The position numbers and the translations under genes are program-made. DNA of 47,856 bases from assembly GCF_001039355.2 (NCBI RefSeq), contig NW_019775802.1, positions 794,891 through 842,746 of the forward strand, given 5' to 3'. This stretch comes from Lingula anatina (lineage: Eukaryota; Brachiopoda; Lingulata; Lingulida; Lingulidae). A model generated the notes under the pieces. It worked only from the letters and a program-made list of their open reading frames with translations, was not told the origin of the DNA and ran no database searches. Shown here piece by piece: positions 37,466 through 47,856 of the stretch. Each line of letters opens with the position of its first letter. The stretch's first letter is position 1.

Positions 37466-38639
37466 GGATTTTTTTCTAAGTCCCTGAAACAGCTTGAAGT
37501 ACGAGACAGGTAGGCTACGGGTAGAATTGCAGTGGGGACGGGTTTGCTTCGACTATGTATGCTGAAACTGGCCAGGCTGCCCCTGGGGTGGACGATAATA
37601 TAAAACTTATTTCACATTGTAATTTCCTAAACCATTAGAGTTAGGAGGTTGAAACGCCAGGGAGTAAAAAAGATATTGTTAGGCATGCACATAGGGGTGT
37701 GGCCGTCCCTAGGGGTGGCTGATTGTAATTTTACATTGTATTTTCTGTTATCTACCCTTATATCTGTAGAATTAGGAAATAAAAGCGTTGGGGATTAATA
37801 CCATCGTAAGAAATGTGCGTAGGCACTCCAGATTTTTGTGACTTGGGGTGTAGTTGTCCCTGGGGGTGGTTGAGATCGTTAGAGATGTGCTTGGGCACAT
37901 AGGAATTTTTGGTCACTTGGGGAATGGCCGTCCCTGGGGATAGTTACTTGACTGTAATATTTTCACCGTAATTTCTTTCATCTCCTTCTCGACCATTCGA
38001 GTTAGGAGCACGAGTCTTTGGTGCATGGGTACAGGGGAATTTTAGTGTGACTTTGGATGTGACGGTTCTTCAATGGATGGGGTGATTGGTGGTATGTCAG
38101 ACAATTAAGCTGATTCCACTGATTGCACTTAAGTGAGATCCCCTGCAGAGTTGGACCGACCCAGATAGTAGGATGTGTGAATATGAAAGCTGTCTTCGAG
38201 TTAAGAAGGAAGGGGAATGCAAAGAACGCAGCAGACGGCACTTAATAACAGACCTTCAGCGGTATGCTTGAATATAGGTCAAGTTAATTAAAAACCCATG
38301 CAAGACCCCATACTTTCAGGCATAGCCTCTGTAGAGCAACACACATGCTAATTACTATTTATGATTAATTAACATATTTGTTTTGTATTAAGACACAACG
38401 GCTAGTTGAACGCCAGGATTCCTGAGTGTGTAGGGCCTTATGGTTGGCATGGGTCAAAAGAACAGCTTTAACTGGATTCCTTGACCTATATTCATGCCTA
38501 CGCCTGTAAGTCCGTTTAGTGCTATGTGCGCCGCTGCTGTTCTCTACATTCCTCAAAGACCCATGTACATTCATTATCAATCCCCAACATTTCATGTTCC
38601 TAACTCTAAGGGTAGATAGTAGAAGTAACGGTGCAAAAA

Positions 38640-39280
38640 ATAGAATCAACCACCCCCAGGGACGGCCACACCCATCAATACCCCAGAAGGATCCATATCT
38701 CTAAAGACATGTTTTCAATTCCCATAGCCTTCCGTTCCTAACTTATATGGTCTAAAGGTAGATAGCAGAAATTACTACGTCTAATTATATTCAACCACCC
38801 CCAGGACCAGACCCTAAGTCAAAAAAATTAAATGCCATTCAACATCCCAAATTATAATGTAGCTAAGTTTCATGCTTTAACTCAAATGGCCGATACAATA
38901 GGCAGATAGCAGAAAATACGTTGTAAAATTAGACTCAACCACCCCTAGGGACAGCCACACCCATGTCACAATAAATTTCCGAAGTGCCCATGCACATTTC
39001 TTACGTTAGTGTGTTAATCCCCAACGTTTATTTCCTAATTCTGAAGATATAAGGGTAGATAGGAGAAAAATACGAAGTAAAAATTACAATCAACCACCCC
39101 TAGGGACGGCCACACCCCCAATAAAAAAAAAACAAAAAAAAAAACAAAAAATCCGAAATCCCATGCACATGCCTAACAAAATGTTTATTAACGTTTAGAG
39201 TTCCTAACTCTAATGGTTTAGGAAATTACAATGTGCAATAAGTTTTTATATTTTCGTCCACCCCAGGGGCAGCCTGGCCA
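38640..39280. repeat. ~150 bp tandem units in the right arm of the foldback element
   Basis: A CCACCCC(T/C)AGGGACGGCCACACCC-like marker recurs near 38649, 38793, 38938, 39094 and 39257, spacings about 144 to 163 bases. The complement of the marker recurs in the left arm near 37580, 37697, 37855 and 37928. Confidence 0.75.
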
Positions 39281-40283
39281 GTTTCAGCATACATAGTCGA
39301 AGCAAACCCGTCCCCACTCCAATTCTACCTGTCTCGAACTTCAAGCTGTTTCAAGGACTTAGAAAAAAATCCTGGTTGCAAAATGCGTTGCAGTTGCATA
39401 AGTGCGTTTTCACGATTTGCTTTGGTTGCAAAATGCGTTGCAGTTGCAAAATGCGTTCAGTTGCAAAATGCGGCTCTACTTAGTAGGACCGCATTTTGCA
39501 ACTGAACGTATTTTGCAACCGGTTGCAAAATGCGGTCGGTTGCAAAATGCGGCTCTACAGCATACACTCACCACTCGTCGAAGGGAATGCAACGCACGGC
39601 GAAAGTAGTGCCCTTTTGCGTCAGTTTTGCTTCACACTTGCCTCACACGTTTGTGGTGACGTACTGACGACGTACGTCAGTTTTGCTTCCTGTTCTCCTC
39701 TTCTTTCTTCTTCCTCCTCCCCTTTTCTACTATGTAAGCTTCTTTCTCTTGCCTTTTTGAGGCATATTAGAAACTTAATTGAGGAAAAATTTAAAATTTT
39801 GAAAATTGTTGTACACGTTACACAGTCGACGTTCACTGTAAAGACATGAGCGTGCGTCGTGAACACCAGGCGTGGAGGTGACGCACGTGCGTCGCATTCC
39901 CGGTGTGCTCTCGACTATGTCCGTTAGTTTTGAGGGCGTGCGCCTTACTCAACACGCACAACGCGCGTCTCTCTTGCTAACTCCGTGCGAGGGGAACAAG
40001 TTACGCTTGCGGCCTCGCTGTTCGCAGGCTATTCGTAGAATCTTTTGGACATGTCCAACATCCTCCGTACGTGCTTACGGGCTGTCTGCGAACTCCAAAT
40101 TTCTTAAGAAGGACTTGCGTGGGACGTGAGATTCTGCACAAAATTTGGACGCAAACAGCCCGTAAGAGCCCGTGCGGCCGGTTGTGACCGAGGCTTAACA
40201 GATAATATTGCTACTATGCTAGCCGATGTAAATAACAGAACGCCGTTTTAATCACAATGAATGGTTAAGTACAAATAATGTAT

Positions 40284-40468
40284 ATTTACAGGCCCGTAGG
40301 CAACTCTTTCAAAGAGGGGGATCTTTTTCTGAAAAAGTGGACCTTTTACAATGAAACCTCCGTGTACTTAGATAAAATTGTACCTATAGAGGAGGCCTTT
40401 GCTCAACAAAAAATGGGGTTCTTTCGACCCCCCCCCTGAACCCCCTCCCTGGCTACGGGCCTGATTTA
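40284..40468. mobile_element. MITE with 11-bp TIR and ATTTA target duplication
   Basis: CAGGCCCGTAG at 40289-40299 is the exact inverse of CTACGGGCCTG at 40453-40463. The element (175 bp) is flanked on both sides by ATTTA (40284-40288 and 40464-40468), a 5-bp target-site duplication. It has C- and G-runs inside and no ORF. Confidence 0.85.
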
Positions 40469-40558
40469 GTCAAGTTGGATCGACACATCTCAGCTGTCTC
40501 TCATGACCAAAAGAAACACAATGGGTAGCCGAGCTAGCGGCGACTTACCTCAACCTAA

Positions 40559-40578
40559 GATCCAAAATATTTTGGATC
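40559..40578. repeat. Perfect 20-bp palindrome
   Basis: GATCCAAAATATTTTGGATC reads the same on both strands. It lies between the MITE and the hairpin element at 40665-40948. Its function is unknown. Confidence 0.9.
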
Positions 40579-40664
40579 CTAGCCTCAACAGCATTAGCAG
40601 TGAACGGTCAGATGGGTCGTTCTTAAACAGGCCGACCCACTTTGGCTGGAAACGTAGCATTAGT

Positions 40665-40948
40665 CCTAGGTCGCATTCAGAACAGATGATTCTACGATCT
40701 ACTGGTCCGAGGATCAAATATGGCGGCCCTACATGAAAGCAAAACCGCCTAATCCTTTAATGGTCCCCCCGCCTTCACACGGATTACATTTCGGCTTCGA
40801 GTTTAAATTGCTCGGTTCCAGCAGGGAAGGCGCGTGAGGAGACGGGTGGACCGTTTAGGGATTAGGAGGCCTTGCTTTCATGTAGGGCCCACCATACTGA
40901 ACCGCAGAATAGTAGATCAGAGGATCATCTGTTGTGAATGCGACCCTA
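40665..40948. repeat. Hairpin element, ~100-bp imperfect inverted arms
   Basis: Left arm about 40665-40768 and right arm about 40845-40948 are inverted copies (shared GTCGCATTCA, ACAGATGAT, CCCTACATGAAAGC and CCTAATCC segments) around a ~76-base loop. No ORF. Likely a MITE or a foldback relic. Confidence 0.7.
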
Positions 40949-41414
40949 GAGTGTTCTTATGGCGCTATATTGTTTACAAGCTTTAAGTATTTGCTCAATT
41001 ATAATTTATGACACGAAGCTCAAAGGATAACTTGCCGCTAAATAAAGTTATGTCCATGTACATAACACAGGACGGTTTTTATGAAGAACGATCTTGATAC
41101 TGTTCAATATCTAAAACATGAACATTAAACCAAGCATGACTCCATTCAGATTTTCAAGGTCCGGCCTTTTCTGTTTTTATTTGAGTGCATTTTGCCTTGG
41201 TTATCTTTTTTTCTTCCATTGTGTATAAGAAGCTTTCTTTGAAAAACACAAAATAAGCTTTGCAAGTACAGTTGAGCGGTAGACAGCCTAAACACGTAAA
41301 AACAAAACGCCCAGATATTTTTTCTAATATGTACAGTACAGTTTTCTTGATTTTTTACAGTTTCCCCTACAACACTGATATCGTCCACGTTCGCTGTTGC
41401 CATCGGCTCCTACC

Positions 41415-44400
41415 ATGGCGTCTCGTGCCCATTGGTTGATCTATCTGATAATTGTAATGTCTATAGGATCCAAAGTCATAGGTAAAAAGGTCAAATCTAG
41501 CAGTAAATAAAAATAATAAAATAAATTTTGTAACATATAAGATCATAAGAAATATTGAACTGGAATTTGAGCGCCATATAAAGCAAGTTAAATTGAAGTA
41601 TTAAAAAAGGTGTTAGTACTGTCTACAATAATAACATAAATTTCAGTCAAACGTTTGACGGTGAATTTGGCGATAGGCCCTTATGTCAAGACTTATGAAA
41701 CAATGAAAAGGAGTTGCGTATGTGCTTTTCAAATTTGATAAATTGCTTTAACAAAAATAATGTATATGGCACGGTTCCATCATTTAACTCCGCATGATAA
41801 GAAGACGATGTCTTGATATGAAACTATCATCTTAATTAATATTCTGGCACATAAAAATACACATTGAGGATAACACTCTATGGAATCTCTTTGAGTATAT
41901 TTGTACCCATAACTTAATTTGGCATTCATAAAGAAGCATATCAGAGTGGTTTATGTTAAAACTCTAATCTTACAACTACTTTGTTAACTACATGTATGAG
42001 CATTCAAAATTTGCAGGGCTTAGTGTTTTCGTCAGTACAGGGAGATAATTAAGGGAATGGACTCATCAATGCATTTATTATTTGTCTTGCAGCTTCTTTT
42101 AGCAATGAAGGAACTGAATTTTATGTAGGATTTATGAACAATGATTATGGTGATGGTCGTGATATGTACCTGTACATGACGACTGGGTCTAACACACCGG
42201 CAGAAGTCACTGTCACAGCTCCGAAACAAGATACCAATTTTCGTAAAACAGCACAGGTATCAAGGGGACAGAGTGTGAGAGTCTCCATACCAGCGAACTT
42301 CAAAGCCACAGGCAGTCAGGTGGAAAACAAGGGTATTCACGTCATGTCTACCCAACCCATTTCACTGTATGGTCTGAATCAGGAACAGGGGTCTGGAGAT
42401 GCGTTCACTGCCATACCTTTGACTGCCCTTGGTTCAATTTATTCCGCCATTACATGGACAAACCAAGGACAGGTTCTCGTGGTTTCCACTCAAGACTGTA
42501 CCGAAGTTACAATTAAGCTGCCAGGCAGACGCGGTAACACCGTTACCTTCAACGGTGTAACGCATACTAATTATGCCGAGTTCACAGTGACCATGTCAAG
42601 GTACCAGACCCTTCACCTCCAGAGTGATGATCTCACCGCCACTCAGATTGTGGCTAACAGCGCTATTGCTGTGTTCTCTGGAAGCAAAAAGGTACATATT
42701 GAAGGCACTCTGACGTCCGATCATCTGGTTCAACAGTTGACTCCCTATGATGCTTGGGGCAAAGAGTTCATAATTTCTGCTCCACCTAATTCACAGAAGT
42801 ATAAAATGAAGATTGTGTCCCAAGACAGACATCCAAATCAAGGTAGGGTATATATTTCCGGTGAGGGCCCAAGTAGAACATTTGTGACCGAATTCTACAC
42901 CTTTGTCAGAGACTACAACAGTGATGTTCTCAGACGCGTTTGGTCCGATTCTCCAATTCAAGTCGCCTTGTTTACACAATCCATGGATTCCTCCACAAAT
43001 ATGATAGATGCCTCCATGATCATAGTTCCACCCGTCTACCAGTACAGATCTAGGTATACCTTCACCACATTGGGACAAACAGCTGCAGAGATGTCCAGTC
43101 ACATGACAATCTATGTTGCGAATTATACAATAAATGCTGGCACACTGAGGATGGATGGCCAACCCTTGACTTTGCCTTTTACTAGAGTAGCGTCAACTAA
43201 TTATTATGTGGGTTCGATGCCAGTATCACCTGGAGCTCATGAAATCTACAGCATTGATCCCTTGGCAAACTTTTACAGTCTCATAAGTGGATTCCATGCT
43301 AGTTCAAATGGTAACTACTATGTTACTTATCCTGCAGGGATGAACGTAGCCAAAAATACATTGGTGAGTTGGTTACTTCTTTCGGGTTGAAAAGTTTTTG
43401 TCCCAAATAGTTTATCTTTTTTTTTTCAGATTCGGGTAATACAATACATGCACCACTCATAAATCGATGGTGTCGTCTTTTCTGCCTCTAAAATGAATAG
43501 TTGAAAAGAAAGATCGTCTTTCCCTTTTTAGTGTAATTTTGTTATATACTGTTAAGGACATTTTACTCCTTCAGGGGTGCAGTCCATTTGTGGGACAAAA
43601 TATTGTAGCTGGAAATCAAGTTGATGAAGACTGTGACGGAAGAGTAGATGAGGAAATCAAAAATAATATCGACGGTAAGTTTCACATCTTGTTGACTTTT
43701 TCCACATGAAACGCAATCTTATCTTTAATAATCGAGTTACTCTTCATGTAAAGCAAGGTTTGTTTTAGATAATTTTACAAGGTTTGTGATAGATATTTTT
43801 ACGAATATGAATAAGTAAATTCACGTCTTTTAATCTCTGTGCTAATTTTGCAAATCAATTGAAGATGATGGGGATGGAAAAGTAGATGAAGATCTGACTC
43901 TTCCACCAAGAGGTACGTATAGCTTTTCGTCTATTTGTTGTGGACGTTTACTACGTGTCAGGAATTCATGCAGTTTAAGTATTCTTTTTAGTTTTGAAAA
44001 CACTTACCATTTATCATGTCTTACACTTGCAATAAAAGAATCCCCGGTTTTCAGGAACAATATATTTTTAATAACATAAACGATATAAACTGTGGAGTTG
44101 TAATAAATAAATGTGGGCTCTCCATCCCTAGCAAATGGTAACTAGGGACCCTGGGGAAGCTGGGAAGCGTGCAGCGTCACGTGTGAGAACGGGACCAAAA
44201 GCAGAAGAAGGCTATGCAACAACCCAGAACCAACCAGTGGCGGTCTCCCGTGTCCAAGTGATGTTCAGGGTGACACAGATACGGAACCATGTTCTTTACA
44301 ACGGTGTCCAGGTATGAATATTTAAGATGTGGAAGAACTGTTAACGGTTTAATATTGAAAGAGAAACATATCGACTGACAGGTTAAGAGTTATGTTGCAT

Positions 44401-46959
44401 CGTTAAATGCAAAGTGCATACAAAGATATCATAAAATTTGCATGATACACCAACTGTCCTATCACTTCAGTATTTACATGTCAAGGAACGACCCCGCCCC
44501 CCTCCCCTGTACATTATTTCGTTTTATAGAATGTGATCCAGCGGCGGCAGTAAGCTGCACTAGCAAACCCAATACTGTCTGCAGTGCTAATAGATTTTGT
44601 GAATGTGAGCCTGGATACAAAATAATGTTGTAGATAGCTATCATTTAACTCATAATTATGGGAATGCTCATGAGATTTGATATGGGAAACAAGTAACTTT
44701 TCCCATTCCTTGCAAACGATCATTCTCTCGACTACCCTGCCAGAATATGGCTTATAGATAAATGAATGATTTTGTTACGATGGTTTTCGCTTCGTAACTG
44801 TTGATGAAAGGAGATGAAAAGAGGGGTTTTCTAATTCAAATTTTTCATTTTAAATGTACTGTTACCCGGTGACAATTTTTTTTTCAACATGTAAAAGCCC
44901 TATCATGCACGTTGTTTGCACAAAATTGCATTATTTCTCTTAGTTATATGTGCTTTTTCTTTTCAGTTTGCCTAAAAATCCGAAAATTAATACAAGGGCA
45001 TCATTATTGTTTACCTAGCAATCTTAACTTTTCTACAAGAACATGATCATCCTACAAGTCATTCATGGATAGTTGTTTTATAAACATAGGATAAGTCAAA
45101 CACCCACTCACTTGTGTTTTATTTTATAATTATTACAGGTAAAATAGGCGGTGCTTGCACTTTGACCACCGACTGCAGTACAGTGGTGAGCAACAGCAGA
45201 TGTGTTCAGAGGAGATGCGTGTGTTCCGTTGGCTACAAACCAGATGCAGTCAACACTTCTTGCTTGACACGTAAGTCCGCCCTTAGAAGACGTCAATAAA
45301 AACTTTACATGTATATCGAGTAGATATCATAGATATAGGCTATTAGGTTTGATGTGGTTTATATTTTGAGTACTATTTTGGCACACCGAGTGAACCATGT
45401 CAAGTAAAAAAATGTTCTGTAATTTTCGCCCAGTTTGGACAGCAGGCAGTCCCTTTTTCTTGGAATGTCTCGCGCCAATCAATGGGATTCAAACGCCACA
45501 TTTACTTTCACATGCAGCCTCATTTAATCTAATTGCTGACATTTTCTGTTTGGTAGCCGTTCGTGGTGCCCCTTGCAACGTGACCGAGGATTGCTCGCCT
45601 TGTGAAGTGGGAAATGCTGATACCGCCAATGACACAGCATGCAGAACTACCACAAGGAAACGGTGCTCAGTCGACGGACACTGTAGGGCTGGCTCGACGC
45701 TTAATTTTGAGTGCCATCCATATCTGAAAGTTTGTGACTGCCCACTTGGTTTTCATTCTGTGCGAGAAGAATACTGTGTTAAACGGAAAATAGGGAGCAA
45801 AACGTGTTACAGGGACGCTGACTGCAGTGAGGCAGTACAACATAGCACGTGCACGGAGAATGGTTGTGAATGTATCGAGGGTTACCAGCCTTCAGCGGAC
45901 ATGACAGTGTGTACTGAAGGTAAGTTTTGCATGTCCCACTCACGTACCGTAGTTCAAAGGGGACTGAACCATTGGGAGCTTCTCGATAGTCCGAAGGTTC
46001 TTTGGTCCGAAAAGTGGTAACATTTTCATCGATTTTTTTAATCAAGGGTTCATTGGTCCGAAGGTTCTATAGTGAACATTCGAACTATTGAACCTTCGGA
46101 CAATTACTACGGCCCCGAACCATTGTCTCACTGATGCACCGTTTTTAGTGAGCCTTTCGATACAGATTTATAAAATCGGCCGAATCTGGGCATAAGTAAG
46201 CTCAGCATCTGCACTATGTTTCATGGGCACATTTGGGACGAAGAAAGCCAAGATATGCAGTTTCTCGGTTCACATATTATTTTAAGTCTGCATATGAGAA
46301 AGAGACTAAATGTAACAGATATCAACGTACATCCGTCTTGGGAGTCCAAGCCCATTGTATTTTGGATTACCGAACTCGATATAGCAAAATGAAAGGATTC
46401 CTTGCATTCGCTCAAAATGTGGTTTACATATTTATTCGTAATTTTAAAAATGCCATATCGCTATCAGATGAATAAATCCCATAAATAATGCAGATTACAA
46501 AGTTTTCGAAATATGTATGTGAAATCGTGTTTTCATTTTTGTGAACAAAACAATATTCAAATGTATGAAGTATATCGACAGTTTCTGTTTAAAATTGAAA
46601 AATTTTAATGATTTTCATTCATTTTAGAATATCAGGTTCTTGTCATCACAGTCGTCACTGCTTCGGTGGCAGTAGGTGTGTGTGGCATAGTAGTAGTAGC
46701 TGGGGCTGTTGCCTACGTCAGAAACCGTAGAAAGCGCACTCCTGCCGCACGGGATAATCACTTCACGGTATCGGAACCCACACCAGAGACAGCCGCCTTA
46801 GACAGGCATGCACCTTATACGTCTTTGTCTGTGGAGGCGGTGGCATTCCAGTCGGGTGCCGCATCTAATGAAACTGATGGTTTTGCGCCTTACGTGGAAA
46901 TGACGTCACCTCAATACGTAAATGCACAGATCAATGTTATTAACACAAGCGATGCTTAA
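41415..46959 (+). CDS. IgGFc-binding / TSP1 receptor-like protein with tyrosine-motif tail (in-frame stop)
   Basis: Exons: 41415-41481 (signal peptide, MASRAHWLIYLIIVMSIGSK), 42093-43363, 43575-43674, 43865-43912, 44132-44311, 45139-45270, 45557-45919, 46628-46959. They total 2,493 nt, 830 codons plus stop, with matching phases. Domains: an IgGFc-binding N-terminal-type beta-rich region (about residues 25-445, exon 2), two DxDxDGxxDE metal-binding repeats (DEDCDGRVDEE, DDGDGKVDEDL), one TSP1 repeat (GPWGSWEACSVTC), three or four Cys-rich EB/EGF-like modules, one transmembrane helix (VVTASVAVGVCGIVVVAGAV), a basic stop-transfer RNRRKR, and a ~75-residue cytoplasmic tail with YTSL, YVEM and YVNA. 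TAG at 44143-44145 replaces the first Trp of the TSP1 WxxWxxW motif, so as written the gene would give a truncated secreted protein. The rest is open and conserved, so a recent nonsense allele or a base error is likely. Ligand unknown; an immune or adhesion role is inference. Confidence 0.85.
44530..44632 (+). pseudogene. Relic Cys-rich module exon inside the receptor gene
   Basis: After an acceptor (ttttatag) the sequence continues the receptor frame as ECDPAAAVSCTSKPNTVC and FCECEPGYK, a Cys-rich module like its neighbours. It then meets TAG at 44630-44632. The only GT sites nearby leave phase 2, while the next exon needs phase 1. The preceding exon joins the following one in frame, so this exon is dispensable and probably decayed. 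Confidence 0.6.
45985..46105. repeat. GTCCGAAGGTTC repeat cluster with hairpin
   Basis: GTCCGAAGGTTC occurs at 45989 and 46056, and inverted at 46090-46101. The 18-base arms 46056-46073 and 46084-46101 match at 17 positions and could form a hairpin. It lies in the intron before the transmembrane exon. Probably a short interspersed element. Confidence 0.6.
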
Positions 46960-47093
46960 CGGTAGTTAGGTTGACTTTTGAAAATTAAGTGTATAGAAAA
47001 ATGTAATGTAGACGACATGGGCCTTCCGACAAACGCTCAGAATTTTCTTGATCTACATGAACGTACTTTCGTAGGGTTGATTGTTGGTTGTTT

Positions 47094-47129
47094 CATGGAC
47101 CTAATGAGAGATCTCTCATTAGGTCCATG
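47094..47129. repeat. Perfect 36-bp palindrome
   Basis: The arm CATGGACCTAATGAGA is followed by GATC and the exact reverse complement of the arm. It lies 135 bases downstream of the receptor stop codon, in the presumed 3' UTR. Confidence 0.95.
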
Positions 47130-47786
47130 GCTGTTTGAAAGACTGAAGAAAACTATCAGCCAAAATTATTCCATAACTTTGGTGCATAGGGGAGACCGGG
47201 GCTAGTTGGCCCAAACGATTGTCTAACTTTGGCCCTCTACTATTTGTACATGTCAGGTACATGGGTTGTTGGTCAATAATTTTTTGGGTTCTTTGACCAA
47301 TATCGCAATGTGGACAATATCTGTTACATGTGAATCTTTAATTACTACATTTGAATATAAAAATATTTAAATGACTGAATAAAGTCTTATTTTGTGTACA
47401 AATTGACTTTACAATTCTGGCAGTTTAGTCAAAGAACTAAAGGTTTGTGAAGCAGGCCTCTCTGGTTATATCAAACAGTTTCAGCACAAATGAAACTCCT
47501 GGCGCATGGACACAAAACATATGATAATGTATACCAGATCCTCAGCAGCTCCCCAACATTACATGTACAATTTTATTCCCATGACGAAAGGAGAAACATT
47601 ACTTAATGAAAGCCCTCAGAGATCAAAAAAGCTAGAAAGAAACAATTATCAAAAATGTCATGATGTTAAGCTACTGGTATGCTGTGCACTTATATAAAAG
47701 TCATAATAAGTAAAACAATTCACAATTTGAGAGCTATGTACATTTTAATATATCTATAATGTTGACCAACCTTATCGGCATGGATT

Positions 47787-47856
47787 TGGGGGGGGGGGGG
47801 GGGGGGCCCCCTGTTTTTTCCCAATTTTTTTAGAAATTGGGGGTAAAAAAAAAAAA
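47787..47856. other. Low-quality, low-complexity window end
   Basis: About 18 G then 6-7 C, a T run, a CCCAATTTTTTTAGAAATTGGG hairpin, and terminal A's. This composition is typical of a contig terminus. No feature should be called here. Confidence 0.6.

Larger units (their letters stand above)
37121..40196. mobile_element. Non-autonomous foldback-like transposon, ~3.1 kb
   Basis: The outer ends are inverted repeats of 26 bases with one mismatch (37121-37146 and 40171-40196; AAGCCTCGGTCACAACCGG). Inside, 37361-37396 and 39522-39557 are perfect inverted copies of GCATTTTGCAAC-type repeats. The arms stay inverted and similar inward for about 0.9 kb: 37545-37590 matches 39250-39310, and GGCCGTCCCTAGGGGTGG at about 37699 matches its complement at about 39100. 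There is no transposase ORF. The foldback core may be nested in an older element that owns the outer ends. Confidence 0.75.

Noticed and set aside
37369-39557. GCATTTTGCAAC repeats considered as a CRISPR-like or telomeric array
   Set aside because: Spacing is irregular, the copies are inverted between two arms of a transposon-like hairpin, and the genome is animal.
44140-44146. Alternative acceptor aactag|GGACCC to bypass the TAG in the TSP1 exon
   Set aside because: It would put the TSP1 repeat out of frame (GGG ACC CTG), losing all its conserved residues.

Overview
This is an animal nuclear genome window. Genes are split by GT-AG introns, introns and spacers are AT-rich, microsatellites and several transposon classes are present, and the proteins are metazoan (importin-7, CDC14 phosphatase, PIG-B, a secreted-type IgGFc-binding/TSP1 receptor). 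The receptor type, the intact hAT element and the heterozygosity-like duplication fit a marine invertebrate, possibly a lophotrochozoan. The species is a guess.

Layout, left to right. 1-2037 (-): 5' part of an unrecognised acidic coiled-coil protein, possibly BEN-domain-like. 2038-5796: spacer with a ~350 bp candidate MITE, ending at a single N (5797). 6062-9421 (-): eleven exons from the C-terminal part of importin-7. The N-terminal two thirds and the last exon are absent. 9601-14312: a complete hAT-type transposon with an intact, spliced 825-codon transposase on the minus strand. 16557-26892 (+): CDC14 phosphatase without its 5' exons. It carries a pair of 88-nt exons that look mutually exclusive, a ~3.2 kb near-identical second copy of exons 3a to 7 that begins exactly after a single N (21642), and an alternative exon encoding a hydrophobic tail. 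29722-33487 (-): complete GPI mannosyltransferase 3 (PIGB, 696 codons) with an AT-AC U12-type intron. 34.7-41.3 kb: repeat-rich spacer with a ~3.1 kb foldback-like element, a MITE with clear target-site duplication and a hairpin element. 41415-46959 (+): a single-pass receptor-like gene (signal peptide, IgGFc-binding region, metal-binding repeats, TSP1, Cys-rich modules, TM, tyrosine-motif tail) with an in-frame stop in the TSP1 exon. The last ~70 bases are low quality.

Exon models were built by hand from splice sites, reading phase and family resemblance. For PIGB, the hAT transposase and the receptor (without one relic exon), summed exon lengths divide exactly by three.

The genes do not form one pathway. 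The main points are the CDC14 alternative exons, the U12 intron, the receptor's signalling tail, and evidence that the sequence is rearranged or misassembled. IPO7 and CDC14 face each other head to head, both lack their 5' exons, and the hAT copy between them has matched termini but no target-site duplication.
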